Origin: Thermophagus xiamenensis | Lineage (GTDB): Bacteria; Bacteroidota; Bacteroidia; Bacteroidales; Marinilabiliaceae | Direction: 5' to 3' | Assembly (NCBI RefSeq): GCF_900112795.1 | Contig: NZ_FONA01000003.1 | Span: forward strand, 1 to 64,000 | DNA length: 64,000 nucleotides | Notes under the pieces: generated by a model | Databases searched by the model: none | Seen by the model: the letters and a program-made list of their open reading frames with translations, nothing else | What the model was told of the DNA's origin: nothing | Translations under genes and position numbers: made by a program | Part shown: in pieces, positions 27,875 to 36,561 of the stretch | Numbering within the stretch: position 1 is the stretch's first letter | How the letters are laid out: each line of letters opens with the position of its first letter

Positions 27875-29728
27875 ATGGATAAAAATTCGATAACAGGATT
27901 ACTTTTAATTACCGCCATTTTGGTAGTGTTTTGGTGGATTAACAAACCCACCGAGGAAGAGATAGCAGCCAGGAAAAGACTTATCGACTCTCTCAACCGG
28001 GTTGAACAACTACAGGCAGAGCAGGCGGCAGCTTTATCGGACAGTACCGAAGCAGTGGCGGTGCAAGACTTGGAAATTCAAAAATCAGACAGTGCGATCG
28101 TTCATGCTGCAGGAATCCTTGCCCCTTATATTGATGGAGAACAACAGTTCTTTACCCTCGAAAATGAAAATATCAAAGTCGTTTTATCCAATCAAGGTGG
28201 TCGAATCTATTCTGTTGAGTTAAAAAATTATAAAACTTTTGACGGCCAACCGTTGATACTTTTTAGCGGCAATGAAAACAGATATGGGTTTACTTTTACC
28301 TACAATACCCGAATTTATAATACCAACGACCTGTTTTTTAATGTAACAAACCAACAAGCTGACGCCATAACCTTTGAAATTTCGGGGCCTGACGGTGAAA
28401 AGCTTATCATGAACTATTCCCTCTCGGAAGGAGATTACATGGTCAACCACACCATCGAAACCCGAAATTTGGGCAATAAGTTTGCTACACCCCGCAATAC
28501 TCTTGACCTGGAATGGTATCAGCAAATGCCACAACAAGAAAAAGGAAGACAATTTGAACAACAATATTCGGGGATATATTATAAGTTTTACCAAGACGAG
28601 GTAGATAAAATATCGGGTCCGGGCGATAAAGATGAAGACTTACGTACGCCACTTAAATGGGTAGCCTTTAAAGACCAATTCTTTAGTTCGGCACTTATTG
28701 CCGGCGAAACCTTTAGTAGCGGGTTTATTGAAACCATAGCACCGGAAGATGAAGACAGAACTCTGTTGCGACAAAACAAGGCCGAGTTAACCATCCCATT
28801 TCAATTTAAAGAGGATAAAACCATTGAGTTACAGTTCTACTTTGGTCCCAACCACTTTTACACATTAAAATCATACAAAAACCTTGACCTTCATGAGTTG
28901 CTTCCCCTGGGGTGGGGAATTTTCGGATGGATCAATCGTTTTGCCGTCATCCCGGTTTTCAACTTCCTTGAAGGCTTTATTGGCAATTACGGAATTATAA
29001 TCCTTATTCTTACTATCCTCATCAAACTGGTTTTATTCCCCCTCACATATAAATCCTATATGTCTACGGCAAAAATGAGGGTCTTAAAACCACAAATTGA
29101 TGAGATTAATGAACGCATACCCAAAGAAAAAGCGCTGGAACGACAGCAAGCAGTAATGAATCTGTACCGAAAAGCGGGTGTAAATCCCATGGGAGGATGT
29201 TTGCCCATGCTGCTTCAAATGCCTATTCTTATTGCCATGTTCCGCTTTTTCCCGGCATCCATAGAGTTGCGCCAGGAAAGTTTTCTCTGGGCATCCGACC
29301 TCTCTACTTATGATAGCATTTGGGATCTGCCCTTTTCTATTCCTTTTTATGGCAATCATGTAAGTCTCTTTACCCTTTTGATGGCCATTACTAATATCGT
29401 TTACACCCGTATTAATCAGGATATGACACAATCATCATCCCAAATGCCTGGTATGAAGGGTATGATGTACATGATGCCTATAATGTTCCTATTCTTCTTC
29501 AACAGCTATGCGGCAGGCCTCAGTTATTACTATTTCATCTCTACATTGATTACCATCGGTCAAACCATCCTTATTCGTCAGTTTGTTGACGAAGAAGCCA
29601 TATTGGCTAAACTTAAAGCTAATCAGAAAAAACCGGTGAAAAAATCCAAATTCCAGGCCCGACTCGAAGCCATGCAAAAACAACAGGCACAAATGCAAAA
29701 AGGTAAAGGCAGAGGAAAAAGGAGATAA
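27875..29728 (+). CDS. yidC: Membrane protein insertase YidC
   Basis: A 617-residue inner-membrane insertase. The N-terminal membrane anchor (ITGLLLITAILVVFWWI) is followed by a large periplasmic beta domain (about 90-350), as in Gram-negative YidC. The conserved 60KD-IMP core follows with IIILILTILIKLVLFPLTYK, then MNLYRKAGVNPMGGCLPMLL and PIMFLFFFNSYAAGLSYYYF. The C-terminal tail is strongly basic (Lys/Arg/Gln rich), typical for ribosome contact. The start is at 27875 and a strong terminator follows 60 bases after the stop. pyrG-yidC may share a transcript. The SecYEG partners are elsewhere. Confidence 0.95.
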   Translation: MDKNSITGLLLITAILVVFWWINKPTEEEIAARKRLIDSLNRVEQLQAEQAAALSDSTEAVAVQDLEIQKSDSAIVHAAGILAPYIDGEQQFFTLENENIKVVLSNQGGRIYSVELKNYKTFDGQPLILFSGNENRYGFTFTYNTRIYNTNDLFFNVTNQQADAITFEISGPDGEKLIMNYSLSEGDYMVNHTIETRNLGNKFATPRNTLDLEWYQQMPQQEKGRQFEQQYSGIYYKFYQDEVDKISGPGDKDEDLRTPLKWVAFKDQFFSSALIAGETFSSGFIETIAPEDEDRTLLRQNKAELTIPFQFKEDKTIELQFYFGPNHFYTLKSYKNLDLHELLPLGWGIFGWINRFAVIPVFNFLEGFIGNYGIIILILTILIKLVLFPLTYKSYMSTAKMRVLKPQIDEINERIPKEKALERQQAVMNLYRKAGVNPMGGCLPMLLQMPILIAMFRFFPASIELRQESFLWASDLSTYDSIWDLPFSIPFYGNHVSLFTLLMAITNIVYTRINQDMTQSSSQMPGMKGMMYMMPIMFLFFFNSYAAGLSYYYFISTLITIGQTILIRQFVDEEAILAKLKANQKKPVKKSKFQARLEAMQKQQAQMQKGKGRGKRR

Positions 29729-29786
29729 TAGTAATTAGTTATTAGTTTTTTGTGGTAAATGTTTAGTAGAAAGTTTTAGATAATGC

Positions 29787-29818
29787 ATAAACCGGGTTTT
29801 CATAGCCCGGTTTTTTTA
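29787..29818 (+). terminator. Intrinsic terminator after yidC
   Basis: AAACCGGG (29789-29796) and CCCGGTTT (29806-29813) form an 8-bp stem with a 9-base loop, followed by a T run. It is a clear rho-independent terminator for pyrG-yidC. Confidence 0.88.
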
Positions 29819-29957
29819 TTAAAAAAATCTTCAAATCAAGGTCATTTTCTAATTTCTGTTCAGTATAAAAAATGGTGACTAAATCAGAATATATTAAATT
29901 AGTGGTAAATTCAATTCCCGGAAAAACTGTTACACTCTTCTACCAAATCTAATAATT

Positions 29958-30245
29958 TTGAAACGAGCATGGCGACTTTTGCCACAAAAGTACATGTATA
30001 AAAGACAAAGGCAGAAGTGCACAGGCAGAAGGCAGAAGAAGTGATTAGTAATAAGTTAACAAGTGGTTAGTGTTAAATAACTAATGACTAACGACTAATG
30101 ACTACCTTTAAGAAAAAATATATCAATGAAGTAAGTAAATTTTATACGGATGAAACGAGCATGACTAAGAAGGTTTGTCACAACAAGAACATGTATAAAC
30201 TTTAAGTCATGTGAGTTCCATTAGACCAACAAATTAGAGAAATTT
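29958..30245. repeat. Dispersed repeat block, about 290 bp
   Basis: Two copies of the roughly 100-bp repeat (arms GAAACGAGCATGG at 29962 and GAAACGAGCATGA at 30150) flank a middle section. That section has GGCAGAAGTGCACAGGCAGA near 30011 and a run of ACTAATGACTAACGACTAAT words at 30078-30105. The whole block reappears at 47174-47475 with its parts in a different order. The remainder of the spacer between yidC and the gene at 30253 holds only AT-rich DNA. Confidence 0.75.
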
Positions 30246-30252
30246 TACACTA

Positions 30253-30711
30253 ATGAGAGGAATAGAAAAATTAACCCATCTAACTGAAGATCAAAAGGAA
30301 AGGTTAATCTATTCTGCCAACCAATATGAGCGGTTTGCACGGATTTATTTTGAAGTCCTTGACGTAAAAGACAAAACGGTATCCATTAAAATTTATCAGC
30401 TGGAGAACAACCTGGAAAAATACCTTCCGGCTAAAGAACTTAAAGAAAGAGCCCTGGAAGTTTTTAAAGGTTGCATACCGGAGGGATGGGAAATCAACCT
30501 TATTGCAAAACCCTATAAATTCCTCAACACAATCACATTTGAATCCATACGGGAAAAACAAAAAGAACTGGGACTATCCGATGATGAGCTGTCATTATAC
30601 CTGGGCATAAGAAAGGAAAACCTAAACAGAATGCTTAGTGGCAAAAGAAAGCTTTCCAAATGTCAAAAGGTGGCCTTTTATTATTTTTTTAAGTGGTTTG
30701 AAAGCAGGTGA
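30253..30711 (+). CDS. Hypothetical protein with C-terminal HTH-like domain
   Basis: A 152-residue soluble protein that I cannot place in a named family. Residues 1-95 are alpha/beta with the pattern FARIYFEVLDVKDKTVSIKI. Residues 98-150 (FESIREKQKELGLSDDELSL, then YLGIRKENLNRMLSGKRKLS) read like an XRE-type helix-turn-helix: a helix, a DDELSLYLG turn, and a recognition-like helix. It could be an antitoxin or a small regulator; no toxin partner is visible. Its stop codon is followed in the same frame by an SDR remnant, and repeat-laden DNA precedes it, so it marks the left end of the accessory region. Confidence 0.6.
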   Translation: MRGIEKLTHLTEDQKERLIYSANQYERFARIYFEVLDVKDKTVSIKIYQLENNLEKYLPAKELKERALEVFKGCIPEGWEINLIAKPYKFLNTITFESIREKQKELGLSDDELSLYLGIRKENLNRMLSGKRKLSKCQKVAFYYFFKWFESR

Positions 30712-30993
30712 TTTTCGGCCACCAAGGCGGCGGTACCGCAATTGAGCAGGGTATTTGCCAAAGAAGTAGGGAAAAGAGGGATAAATGTCAACTGTGTTTT
30801 GCCGGGACCCACGGCAACAGACCTGTTTATGGAAGGCAAGTCGGAAGAAGTCATCACCCAACTGGCCAACAGCAATGCGTTTAAACGTTTGGGCTTGCCC
30901 TCCGACATCGCAAAAATTGTGGTATTTTTAGCCACCGATGAGGCCAAATGGATTACCGGACAAAATATAGGGGCCAATGGTGGGGTGGCGTAA
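30712..30993 (+). pseudogene. C-terminal remnant of a short-chain dehydrogenase (SDR)
   Basis: In the frame directly after the TGA of the upstream gene the translation reads FSATKAAVPQLSRVFAKEVG, then RGINVNCVLPGPTATDLF and FLATDEAKWITGQNIGANGG. This is the C-terminal 90 residues of a classical SDR, beginning just at the YxxxK active site, where the Tyr is Phe at the junction. The Rossmann N terminus with the cofactor motif is missing and no convincing start exists. It is a truncated, presumably inactive copy joined to unrelated DNA. Confidence 0.8.
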
Positions 30994-31285
30994 TGAATTG
31001 TCTTCCCCACGGAAACCATTCGACGGTCTTGACTTTTTAGGATAATCTTAATATTGACATTTATCTTAAACCAGAATTATAACGGTTTGTGCGGTACAAC
31101 AGCAGGCACTGTAAGGAAGAGCCGGGAAACCTGACCATATAAAGTCCTTGTGAACAAAAAGTAAGGATATTATCCTTAATTTCTAAGACATTGCAAATAC
31201 CATCATAATAAGGTGATATAATGTTCTCCCTGCTTCCCGCAAAATAAGAGCCGTCAAAGATAAACAACAATGACGGCACTTGTTT

Positions 31286-32113
31286 TTATTGTTCAATACT
31301 CTTAAAAGTTTCCCTTTGCTTTGTAATATTTAATCTTTGAAAGAACTCAGCCGGATTAAAACCAATTCTTTGATACTCTTCTTTTACCAAAGATTTTGCT
31401 TTATCCAAAGCCTGATTATTTTCCCAAACAGCAACAGTCATAACAATTATATTTCCGTTTTCTTCTTTTAACATTACCTCATCACTAATAAAACCTTCAA
31501 GATTTTTAATAAACCTTCGATTCATTTCCATCTTCTCAAAAAATCGGGGAAAAGAAGATTTTGGCATTATAAATCGATCTACAAAATAAACAGCATTGGA
31601 ATCAATTAAGGATAATGTGGTTGGAATAAGGCCTAACTGTTGGAAAAAGGCCAATTGGTTTGTCTGAACTTGATGCATAATAATTTTTCCATCTTCTAAC
31701 ACATAAAAGCCCATTCCTTCACTGGTTATAAATTGGTTGGTAGGTGGGATATTCTGAAAAAAATCTTTGTGAGTACCTTCCACCTTTTGTTTAACGAAAA
31801 CTTTATTTCCTTCTGCAATCATTTCGGTTATTGTCCATTTTGCATCGGGAAAAGCCTGAATAAACTCCACAACATTTTTCTTGAATCCATCAATTCCCGT
31901 TTCACCTTTAATGTTTGAATAATCTTTGGAAACAATCTCCTCTAATTTTTGATAATGCCTTTGATTTAATACGTCGTAATATAAACACTGAATTATTTTT
32001 TTGTTAGATATTTCTTGCATAGGTTCCGACATTAATAATTGATTACTTTGGGATAGTGCATTTTGATTTAATATCATTACAACTCCAAAAATAAATTGAT
32101 TAACCTGTTTCAT
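31286..32113 (-). CDS. Exported two-domain protein: SnoaL-like ester cyclase plus ABM-like domain
   Basis: A 275-residue protein from the ATG at 32113; the frame could open four codons earlier at a TTG. Residues 1-22 look like a signal peptide (IFGVVMILNQNALSQ). Residues 35-160 resemble the ester cyclase/SnoaL polyketide cyclase family (FKKNVVEFIQAFPDAKWTIT, KVEGTHKDFFQNIPPTNQFI, MGFYVLEDGKIIMHQVQTN). Residues 175-262 resemble an antibiotic-biosynthesis monooxygenase-type dimeric alpha/beta barrel (YFVDRFIMPKSSFPRFFEKM, GNIIVMTVAVWENNQALDKA). The substrate is unknown. It lies 55 bases downstream of the AraC regulator on the same strand, probably under its control. Confidence 0.7.
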   Translation of the reverse strand: MKQVNQFIFGVVMILNQNALSQSNQLLMSEPMQEISNKKIIQCLYYDVLNQRHYQKLEEIVSKDYSNIKGETGIDGFKKNVVEFIQAFPDAKWTITEMIAEGNKVFVKQKVEGTHKDFFQNIPPTNQFITSEGMGFYVLEDGKIIMHQVQTNQLAFFQQLGLIPTTLSLIDSNAVYFVDRFIMPKSSFPRFFEKMEMNRRFIKNLEGFISDEVMLKEENGNIIVMTVAVWENNQALDKAKSLVKEEYQRIGFNPAEFFQRLNITKQRETFKSIEQ

Positions 32114-32168
32114 TTTTTTCCACAAAGATGCACAGTAATAAAAACCAAGAATTGTAAAAAATCATTGA

Positions 32169-32939
32169 TTACCAAATATTGGATGCATTGTAGAATTCGG
32201 AAGGAGTTAATCCTGTAAAAAGTTTAAATTCCTTAATGAAATGTGCCTGGTCATAAAAGCCATTCTCCAAGGCCAAATCAATTAAATTTTTTGGCCTATG
32301 GGTTTGAATTATTGACTTTAGTCTTATCAACGATGAAAATTGTTTTGGGGTGCAACCTACGCTTTTTCGGAAACGTTTTTCAAAAGCATCGATACTTATA
32401 AATAACTTTTGAGATAACTCTTTGATTCTGATATTTCCTTTTGCCGCACTAATTTCTAATACTGCTTTATAGATTAATAAATCTAAATCTCTTTTCTTAA
32501 GCTTATTAAGAAATAACTCATCGAGAATTTTTATTCTCTCAAAATCTGATTTTGCAATATTCAAATTCTCTTCAACACTTTGTATAATGTCTTTATCAAT
32601 AAGGTATTCAAGCGAGATACTTTGTTCATAAAGTTCTGAAAGAGGAATATTAAAAAAAGAAGAAGCCCCCATTTCCGTAAACAACACTATAAGGGATTTA
32701 CTATTTTCCTTATAATTTATATTCCTTGCTGTTTTTCTTACACCTGAAACAATGGCAGAAGGTAGTGGATCATATTTATCATGATTCAAAAATGCAATTT
32801 GCCCTCTTAAAGTAAATACAATAGCCAAATTTATATTGGGCATAACACGATTAATCATGTTATGATTGGTTTCAATAATCCGATAAAACCTAATAAAACG
32901 CTTTAATTCATTACATGGAAAGTAAATTTTTGAGTTCAT
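32169..32939 (-). CDS. AraC-family transcriptional regulator
   Basis: A 256-residue regulator. The N-terminal part (1-150) is a ligand-binding-like domain in the style of DUF6597-containing AraC proteins, opening MNSKIYFPCNELKRFIRFYR. The C-terminal AraC DNA-binding domain (about 160-252) has two helix-turn-helix units: RIKELSQKLFISIDAFEKRF, then SVGCTPKQFSSLIRL and LALENGFYDQAHFIKEFK ending in FTGLTPSEFY. It is the promoter-proximal gene of a leftward pair with the SnoaL/ABM protein, so it likely regulates that gene. The inducer is unknown. Confidence 0.88.
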   Translation of the reverse strand: MNSKIYFPCNELKRFIRFYRIIETNHNMINRVMPNINLAIVFTLRGQIAFLNHDKYDPLPSAIVSGVRKTARNINYKENSKSLIVLFTEMGASSFFNIPLSELYEQSISLEYLIDKDIIQSVEENLNIAKSDFERIKILDELFLNKLKKRDLDLLIYKAVLEISAAKGNIRIKELSQKLFISIDAFEKRFRKSVGCTPKQFSSLIRLKSIIQTHRPKNLIDLALENGFYDQAHFIKEFKLFTGLTPSEFYNASNIW

Positions 32940-33127
32940 TGTTTTATCTCTCTGGTGTTATTTATTGAAATGTTTTTTTATTTTAAACCTTGGGCAAAAA
33001 GTCGACATTCACGTTTCAATCGGTAAAAAGATCTTACCTTTTTGTCAAATTTCGCATAAACAAGTCAAGCATTCAACCAAATTCCATATTTTTATTCCCA
33101 AAAAAATTTTCATTCCAAACTAAAATC

Positions 33128-33559
33128 ATGACAGAAAAACAGATTGAGAAAATAAAAAAATCGATAAGGAAACGTCGCGCGGCATTAGCCGCCGAGAAAC
33201 GTAAATTTGGCGGTTTTATTGATAGTGCCGGTAATCGCTATTACATCTTTGAGCTGTACATGAAAATAGCAGATTATAAAGGAGTCATTACCTACAAAAA
33301 ATGGTTTGACAAAAATTTTCCTGATGATATTGGCGCACCATTCCTTTCGCTCATTTGGGCAATAGCCTATTTCGAAACCGGGAAATTGACCGAAGCAAAG
33401 ATTTACACCATCGATATGGCTTTTCAAAACATTTATCTGCCGGAATTATTACTTGATAAAGAGGTTAATCTGATTGACATGTACGGCCACGGACCCGACA
33501 TGCTTGATTTTGCCAAATCATTAACCCGGCCCTTAAACTTCTTAAACAAAACAACATAA
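33128..33559 (+). CDS. Truncated paralogue of the 198-residue protein at 46264
   Basis: From the ATG at 33128 this encodes 143 residues; a longer frame opens at 32990, but that part has no counterpart in the paralogue. Residues 1-130 are nearly identical to the protein at 46264 (IKKSIRKRRAALAAEKRKFG, RYYIFELYMKIADYKGVITY). They then switch at SLTRPLNFLNKTT to unrelated sequence, so the last 65 residues of the paralogue are lost. The helical repeats (LIWAIAYFETGKLTEAK) suggest a small TPR-like fold. Function is unknown. It is followed directly by a HAD remnant, and the other copy is also followed by a HAD remnant. Confidence 0.6.
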   Translation: MTEKQIEKIKKSIRKRRAALAAEKRKFGGFIDSAGNRYYIFELYMKIADYKGVITYKKWFDKNFPDDIGAPFLSLIWAIAYFETGKLTEAKIYTIDMAFQNIYLPELLLDKEVNLIDMYGHGPDMLDFAKSLTRPLNFLNKTT

Positions 33560-33570
33560 GGGTCATTACC

Positions 33571-33906
33571 GTGTCTAATTCATCACTGACAATGATGAAA
33601 GAGCAGCTTTCCAATGTAGCCATCTTCCACCTCTTTGATGCCTATTATTCTGTCGACCAGGTAAAAAAAATCAAACCTTTTAAAGACATTTACCTTTTCT
33701 CAGCCAAACAGGAAGAGCTGAATACAAAAGATATTGTAATGGTCGCCATGCACGACTAGGATCTGTTTGGCGCCAAAAATGCAGGTCTTACATCCGCCTA
33801 TATTAAAAGAAAAAAGACGATTTATAATCCCCTTTATTTTAAACCCGACCTCGTGGATTCAAACTTGGTGAACCTGATACAGCAAATAATCAACTTACCA
33901 AAGTAA
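33571..33906 (+). pseudogene. C-terminal half of a type II haloacid dehalogenase (HAD)
   Basis: The reading frame gives SNSSLTMMKEQLSNVAIFHL and VKKIKPFKDIYLFSAKQEEL, then a TAG at 33757-33759, then DLFGAKNAGLTSAYIKRKK to the stop at 33906. In intact type II HADs the stop position is a Trp (HDWDLFGAKNAG), so TGG has become TAG. The N-terminal nucleophile region (DxxxT) is missing. The corresponding N-terminal fragment is found at 46958, beside the other copy of the upstream gene. Confidence 0.82.
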
Positions 33907-33993
33907 GATGTGCCAGACAAAAATTATTTCGGTTCATCTTGTGCCAAAATCAGACAACCGTTTAAATTAGTCACCCTTTGTGGTGGTCTATAA
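33808..33993. repeat. Segmental duplicate, copy 1 (186 bp)
   Basis: This 186-bp stretch, covering the end of the HAD remnant and about 90 bases beyond, is nearly identical to 35932-36117. The shared part ends in both copies at TTTGTGGTGGTCTAT and is followed by different DNA, so it marks a duplication boundary. Confidence 0.8.
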
Positions 33994-34155
33994 ATTCTAT
34001 TCGGGTAGACTCACCCGGAAAAGACAAAAATAGGACGAAAATTTCTTTTCAGGATTCTCATACTTTCTACTGCATACAGCACCAAAATACCTGACATAAA
34101 AATCTCTGACCTTATCCAGGTCACGTGTCCGGATGGCTATATGGTCTATTTTCAT
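33994..34155 (-). pseudogene. N-terminal fragment of a VOC protein
   Basis: The 200 bases 33994-34193 are about 94% identical by eye to 37315-37514, which hold the first 54 codons and upstream region of the VOC gene at 37088. The fragment starts at the equivalent ATG (34155) and ends abruptly at the duplication boundary at 33994. It has lost the metal-binding C-terminal half, so it cannot be functional. Confidence 0.75.
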
Positions 34156-34237
34156 GGTACAGTTCTTTTTACTCCAGCAAAATTATACAAAGTTGACACA
34201 GATTGATTACCACCCCAATAATTTCGGACTTTTAAAT

Positions 34238-34455
34238 CTGCATAAAGGTCTTAGACTTAATCATAAACCTCTTTAACCTAATCATAAACGTCGGAGGCCT
34301 TAGCATAAACGTCGGAGACCTTAACATAAACCCCGGAAACCTTAACATAAACCCCGGAAACCTTAGCATAAACCCCGGAAACCTTAGCATAAACCCCGGT
34401 GACCTTAGCATAAACCCCGGAAACCTTAACATAAACCCCGGGGACCTTAACATAA
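34238..34455. repeat. Tandem array of 21-bp units, about 10 copies
   Basis: About ten 21-base units of the form TAGCATAAACCCCGGAAACCT, the outer ones diverged (CTGCATAAAGGTCTTAGACTT first). The period is a multiple of 3, so long frames stay open on the minus strand, encoding a heptad GFMLRFP repeated and ending in TFMQI. A related array with the same period and a similar first unit is at 48941. No start, RBS or conserved flank argues for a real protein, so I treat it as a repeat. The spacer from 34456 to 34959 holds no supported gene. Confidence 0.85.
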
Positions 34456-34959
34456 AAAGCATTACCCCCCAACAATCGGGATTGATAAAGCAATTGAAAA
34501 CGGAATTAGCAGTAGCCTTTAAATCTGACCCGACACAACATCTATGTATCTCAGAAATGGGAGCGATTACGAACTGACAGCGTTCAACCTCATCCCCGAA
34601 AACACATGTCTGATTAAATCTCACTGAATTTTTGAAGTACTGAAACTGATTAAGAAAAATTTCAAATGCTTCCGCTTCTTCCTGCGTTTTTTGGATAAAA
34701 AAATTCATGCCGTCCCGAAAATTATTATTTTTATTGCTTCAACCATTCATAATTTTGACCACCCAAAACAAAGAGCTCAAACAATTACCCAATATTGGCA
34801 AGACATTGGCAGAAAATCTAATCCTTATGGGAATCGAAAGCCTGTATCATCATGCTCTGTGCAACTGACAGCGCAATACAGGACATTCGATGTCATCATC
34901 CGGATAAATCAAGAAAAGCCGAGCTTTAAGAGTTTTTTTAAATGACAAAATAATAGGAC

Positions 34960-35805
34960 ATGGAAATAAAATCCCTCGAACGCACAAACTTTGACACCAT
35001 ATTCATTGCTTTTCGCAGAGCATTTGCCGACTATGACATTCAACTCAACCACCATGAACTCAAAAACATGTTGAAAAGGCGTGGTTTTACGCCTGAGTTG
35101 TCTTTTGCCGCCTTTGAGGGTGATGATATTGTAGCATTCACATTGAACGGAACAGGTAATTTTAATGGAAAACCAATGGCCTACGATACCGGAACCGGAA
35201 CCGTAAAAGAATATCGTGGTCAAGGTTTGGCAACCAAAATATTCGAACATTCCATCCCCTTTTTGAAAAAAGAGAACATCGGGCATTATCTGCTGGAGGT
35301 ATTGCAGCACAACACCAAAGCGGTTTCCATCTATCAAAAAATTAATTTTAAGACAACCCGTGAGTTTAACTACTTCTTCTGGAAAAACGAAACGTTCAGG
35401 CATGCAATAAAAGTTACGCCTTTCCGGGTCCAGGCAATCAATATCGACGAATATGATAATTTGTCTGATTTTTGGGACTTCTATCCCTCGTGGCAGAACA
35501 GCTTTGAATCCATCCAGCGGGCGCGGGAAGATTTTATCTGTTTAGGTGCCTTTGCCGACGAAAAGCTTATAGGCTACTGCATCTTTGAACCCAACTCGGG
35601 CGACATAACCCAACTTGCCGTTGATAAAGCCCATCGAAGAAAAGGCGCTGCCTCACAACTACTTTTTGAAGCAAACAAACACAATAAATGTTCAACAACA
35701 AAACTTATCAACGCCGACACCGCCTGCAGTTCTATTGTCGATTTTCTTAAAGCCAAAAACATTGAGGTGACTGGGAAACAGTTTGAGATGATTAAAGAGA
35801 TATAA
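34960..35805 (+). CDS. Double-domain GNAT N-acetyltransferase
   Basis: A 281-residue cytosolic acetyltransferase with two GNAT folds. The first (about 1-140) has the acetyl-CoA loop EYRGQGLATKIFEHSIPFLK and the following NTKAVSIYQKINFKTTREF. The second (about 150-281) has LAVDKAHRRKGAASQLLFEA with the RxxGxA loop. The substrate may be a small amine, a peptide N terminus or an antibiotic; I see no deciding feature. It is a single rightward gene set between duplicated fragments, with about 500 gene-free bases upstream. Both acetyl-CoA loops look intact. Confidence 0.85.
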   Translation: MEIKSLERTNFDTIFIAFRRAFADYDIQLNHHELKNMLKRRGFTPELSFAAFEGDDIVAFTLNGTGNFNGKPMAYDTGTGTVKEYRGQGLATKIFEHSIPFLKKENIGHYLLEVLQHNTKAVSIYQKINFKTTREFNYFFWKNETFRHAIKVTPFRVQAINIDEYDNLSDFWDFYPSWQNSFESIQRAREDFICLGAFADEKLIGYCIFEPNSGDITQLAVDKAHRRKGAASQLLFEANKHNKCSTTKLINADTACSSIVDFLKAKNIEVTGKQFEMIKEI

Positions 35806-35931
35806 ACGTCACTCAACCATTAAAAAATTACAGACAAGGCTGTGGTGGGTTTTAGGCTATTCCTCAGCTTCATTTTCGTAAAACTTTAATGGAATACCAC
35901 AAAATCGACAATCACATATTTTTGTTGTTCC

Positions 35932-36117
35932 GAAAAAAAGACCATTTAAAATCCTCTCTATTTTAAACCCGACCTCGAGGATTCAGACTTAGTGAACCTG
36001 ATACAGCAAATAATCGACTTACAAAAGTAAAATGTGCCAGACAAAAACTATTTCGGTTCATCTTGTGCCAATATCAGAGAACCGTTTAAATTAGTCACCC
36101 TTTGTGGTGGTCTATGA
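35932..36117. repeat. Segmental duplicate, copy 2 (186 bp)
   Basis: Partner of 33808-33993. The plus frame 35939-36031 gives the last residues of the same HAD protein (NPLYFKPDLEDSDLVNLIQQ, stop), with a TAA inside at 35947-35949. It is a second relic of the HAD tail, with nothing of the gene upstream of it. Confidence 0.75.
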
Positions 36118-36123
36118 AAACTA

Positions 36124-36561
36124 TCATGCCTTTTCCGCCAATTCCTTTAGCTTTTTATTCATCTCTTCAAATCCTCTTCTGGTGTTGTTGTCGAGCTGAT
36201 TTTTTAACAAAGGAACAAGTATTCCTTTAAAAATTTCGCTATGTTTAAAAATTGTAGAACCATTACCCTGATCATCAAGTTCAAAGGTGTGTTCTCCGTC
36301 AAAAATTCCGGCAATCAGCAAATGACCCAGCCATTGAAGTTTTTTATTTGGTATGTAGGTAAGAACCCTGGGCTTAAAAATCATGGCTTTTGATTCCGGA
36401 GGTTCTATTCTCACGGTAATTTTGTTACCAACTTCCACAGTGCCCTGTATTAATGTAATAAACGGATTCCACCAGGGATACTCACCAAAGGATGTAAGAA
36501 TGCCCCATATTTTTTCCGGAGTAGCATTAATTAAAATTTCTGTTTTGATTTCTTTTGTCAT
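36124..36561 (-). CDS. SRPBCC-family protein (START/AHSA1-like)
   Basis: A 145-residue soluble protein of the SRPBCC (Bet v 1-like) fold. It opens TKEIKTEILINATPEKIWGI with TSFGEYPWWNPFITLIQG next, the usual start of these hydrophobic-ligand-binding domains. It continues with VGNKITVRIEPPESKAMIFK, PNKKLQWLGHLL and a C-terminal helix GFEEMNKKLKELAEK that closes the cavity. Proteins of this kind bind lipids or act in polyketide chemistry or stress; here no partner shows the role. It is a single leftward gene next to duplicated HAD DNA. Confidence 0.82.
   Translation of the reverse strand: MTKEIKTEILINATPEKIWGILTSFGEYPWWNPFITLIQGTVEVGNKITVRIEPPESKAMIFKPRVLTYIPNKKLQWLGHLLIAGIFDGEHTFELDDQGNGSTIFKHSEIFKGILVPLLKNQLDNNTRRGFEEMNKKLKELAEKA

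Noticed and set aside
31061-31279. A 72-codon minus-strand frame after the SDR remnant
   Set aside because: Looks partly protein-like (LLFIFDGSYFAGSRE), but has no family, no start context and ends in non-coding-like sequence; evidence too thin to call.
34232-34708. A 158-codon minus-strand frame across the 21-bp array
   Set aside because: It stays open because the repeat period is a multiple of three. The non-repeat N-terminal part has no recognisable domain and no ribosome site. Treated as a repeat, not a gene.
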